Assembly (NCBI GenBank): GCA_963978895.1 | Contig: OZ022245.1 | Coordinates: 19,576,929-19,640,928 of the forward strand | Source: Erpobdella octoculata | Lineage: Eukaryota > Annelida > Clitellata > Hirudinida > Erpobdellidae | Length of the DNA stretch: 64,000 nt | Direction: 5' to 3' | In this document: piece after piece, positions 32,836 to 64,000 of the stretch | Numbering within the stretch: position 1 is the stretch's first letter | Layout of the letters: each line of letters begins with the position of its first letter | Made by a program: the position numbers and the translations under genes | Notes under the pieces: model-generated | Seen by the model: the letters and a program-made list of their open reading frames with translations, nothing else | Told to the model about the DNA's origin: nothing | The model's database searches: none

Positions 32836-33333
32836 ATCCCCCCTAAATACGCCAGTGCCTATTTTTATCCAAAACATGGAGTTATTTTGTTAAAATTCTT
32901 TAATAACTCAAATTAAATTCAGTCTTAATTTTTTCTCACAATTTTGTTTTGCATTCGATAATCAGGTGATACTACATTGTGCAAATTGCTAATTTAATAA
33001 ATTAATATTTAACCAATCACAGACAGGTGACTAAAAGTGGTCCAAGGTTTTCAAAAAAAAATTGACAACTAAACCACATGGGGAGGCAACTGAGCTGTCA
33101 GCTTGAAAAGTTGCCCAACTTGTGATGCACAATCGAGCAATTTGGTTGCATAACCCATGTTGCCAGACATGGTTGTTAGTTTTCCTGTTCGTGTGCACCG
33201 GCCAATAGTTGTGACCAATTGTGGTAAAAATGAAGTTCATTGTATAAGTATTTATGTTTAGTACACAACAACAATCACAACAAAATTGGATATAAAAACA
33301 CTGCGTGCTTTATTGTAAACCTAACCATTATAC
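31912..33333. other. Intergenic, no gene recognised
   Basis: AT-rich with a (GA)n run at about 32801-32833. No coding similarity seen on either strand. It separates the transposon cluster from the 3' end of the Miro gene. Confidence 0.45.
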
Positions 33334-63965
<30,632 letters not shown>

Positions 63966-64000
63966 CTATAACACAAAAAGCACACTTTAAGTAGCGAATG

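Overview
This is animal (metazoan) nuclear DNA, AT-rich and dense in (TA)n and (ACAT)n microsatellites. There is no bacterial gene organisation. Two host genes can be reconstructed from their exons. One is the 3' half of the tRNA pseudouridine synthase gene PUS3 on the + strand (nine exons, 1412-6857). The other is the 3' half of the mitochondrial Rho GTPase gene Miro/RHOT on the - strand (six exons between 63965 and 33334). The missing 5' exons of PUS3 lie left of the window and those of Miro lie right of it. Nearly everything else is transposable elements, many nested. The element mix (Penelope-like, Hero/R2-like, CR1- and L2-like LINEs, Copia, Gypsy, Helitron, hAT, MULE, piggyBac, pogo, tRNA-derived SINEs) fits an invertebrate, but I cannot name the phylum.

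Layout. 1-7.7 kb: PUS3, with a 561-bp LTR mini-element, a 1-kb hAT derivative and a Penelope palindrome in its introns. 7.8-14.8 kb: three head-to-tail copies of a Hero/R2-like retrotransposon embedded in (ACAT)n. 15-18.4 kb: SINE head, Helitron fragment, Penelope-like element with hammerhead ribozyme and GIY-YIG domain. 18.4-28 kb: a decayed Gypsy (-), and a second Gypsy (+) split by a young LTR element that has lost RT and integrase. 28.7-31.7 kb: a DNA transposon with inverted minisatellite ends and a DUF4806 gene. 33.3-64 kb: Miro exons and two large introns. The 5.3-kb intron (33716-38967) holds a Penelope palindrome and a MULE-like element with a hAT nested inside. The 24.4-kb intron (39478-63870) holds two Helitrons, an L2-like LINE carrying a very young Copia, a CR1-like LINE, several DNA transposons, a FLYWCH/SWIM MULE and a piggyBac.

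The most interesting signals are these. (1) An evenly spaced array of four stem-loops in the leader of the Hero-like element, with different base pairs in each stem but a constant purine loop. (2) Hammerhead ribozymes whose catalytic core also encodes the first residues of the Penelope protein. (3) Three or four unrelated DNA elements whose two ends are mirror-image minisatellites. (4) LTR elements that have cleanly lost reverse transcriptase but keep Gag, protease and other parts, one with identical LTRs and an intact 812-codon frame. (5) A tiny LTR element coding only for a SAP-domain peptide.
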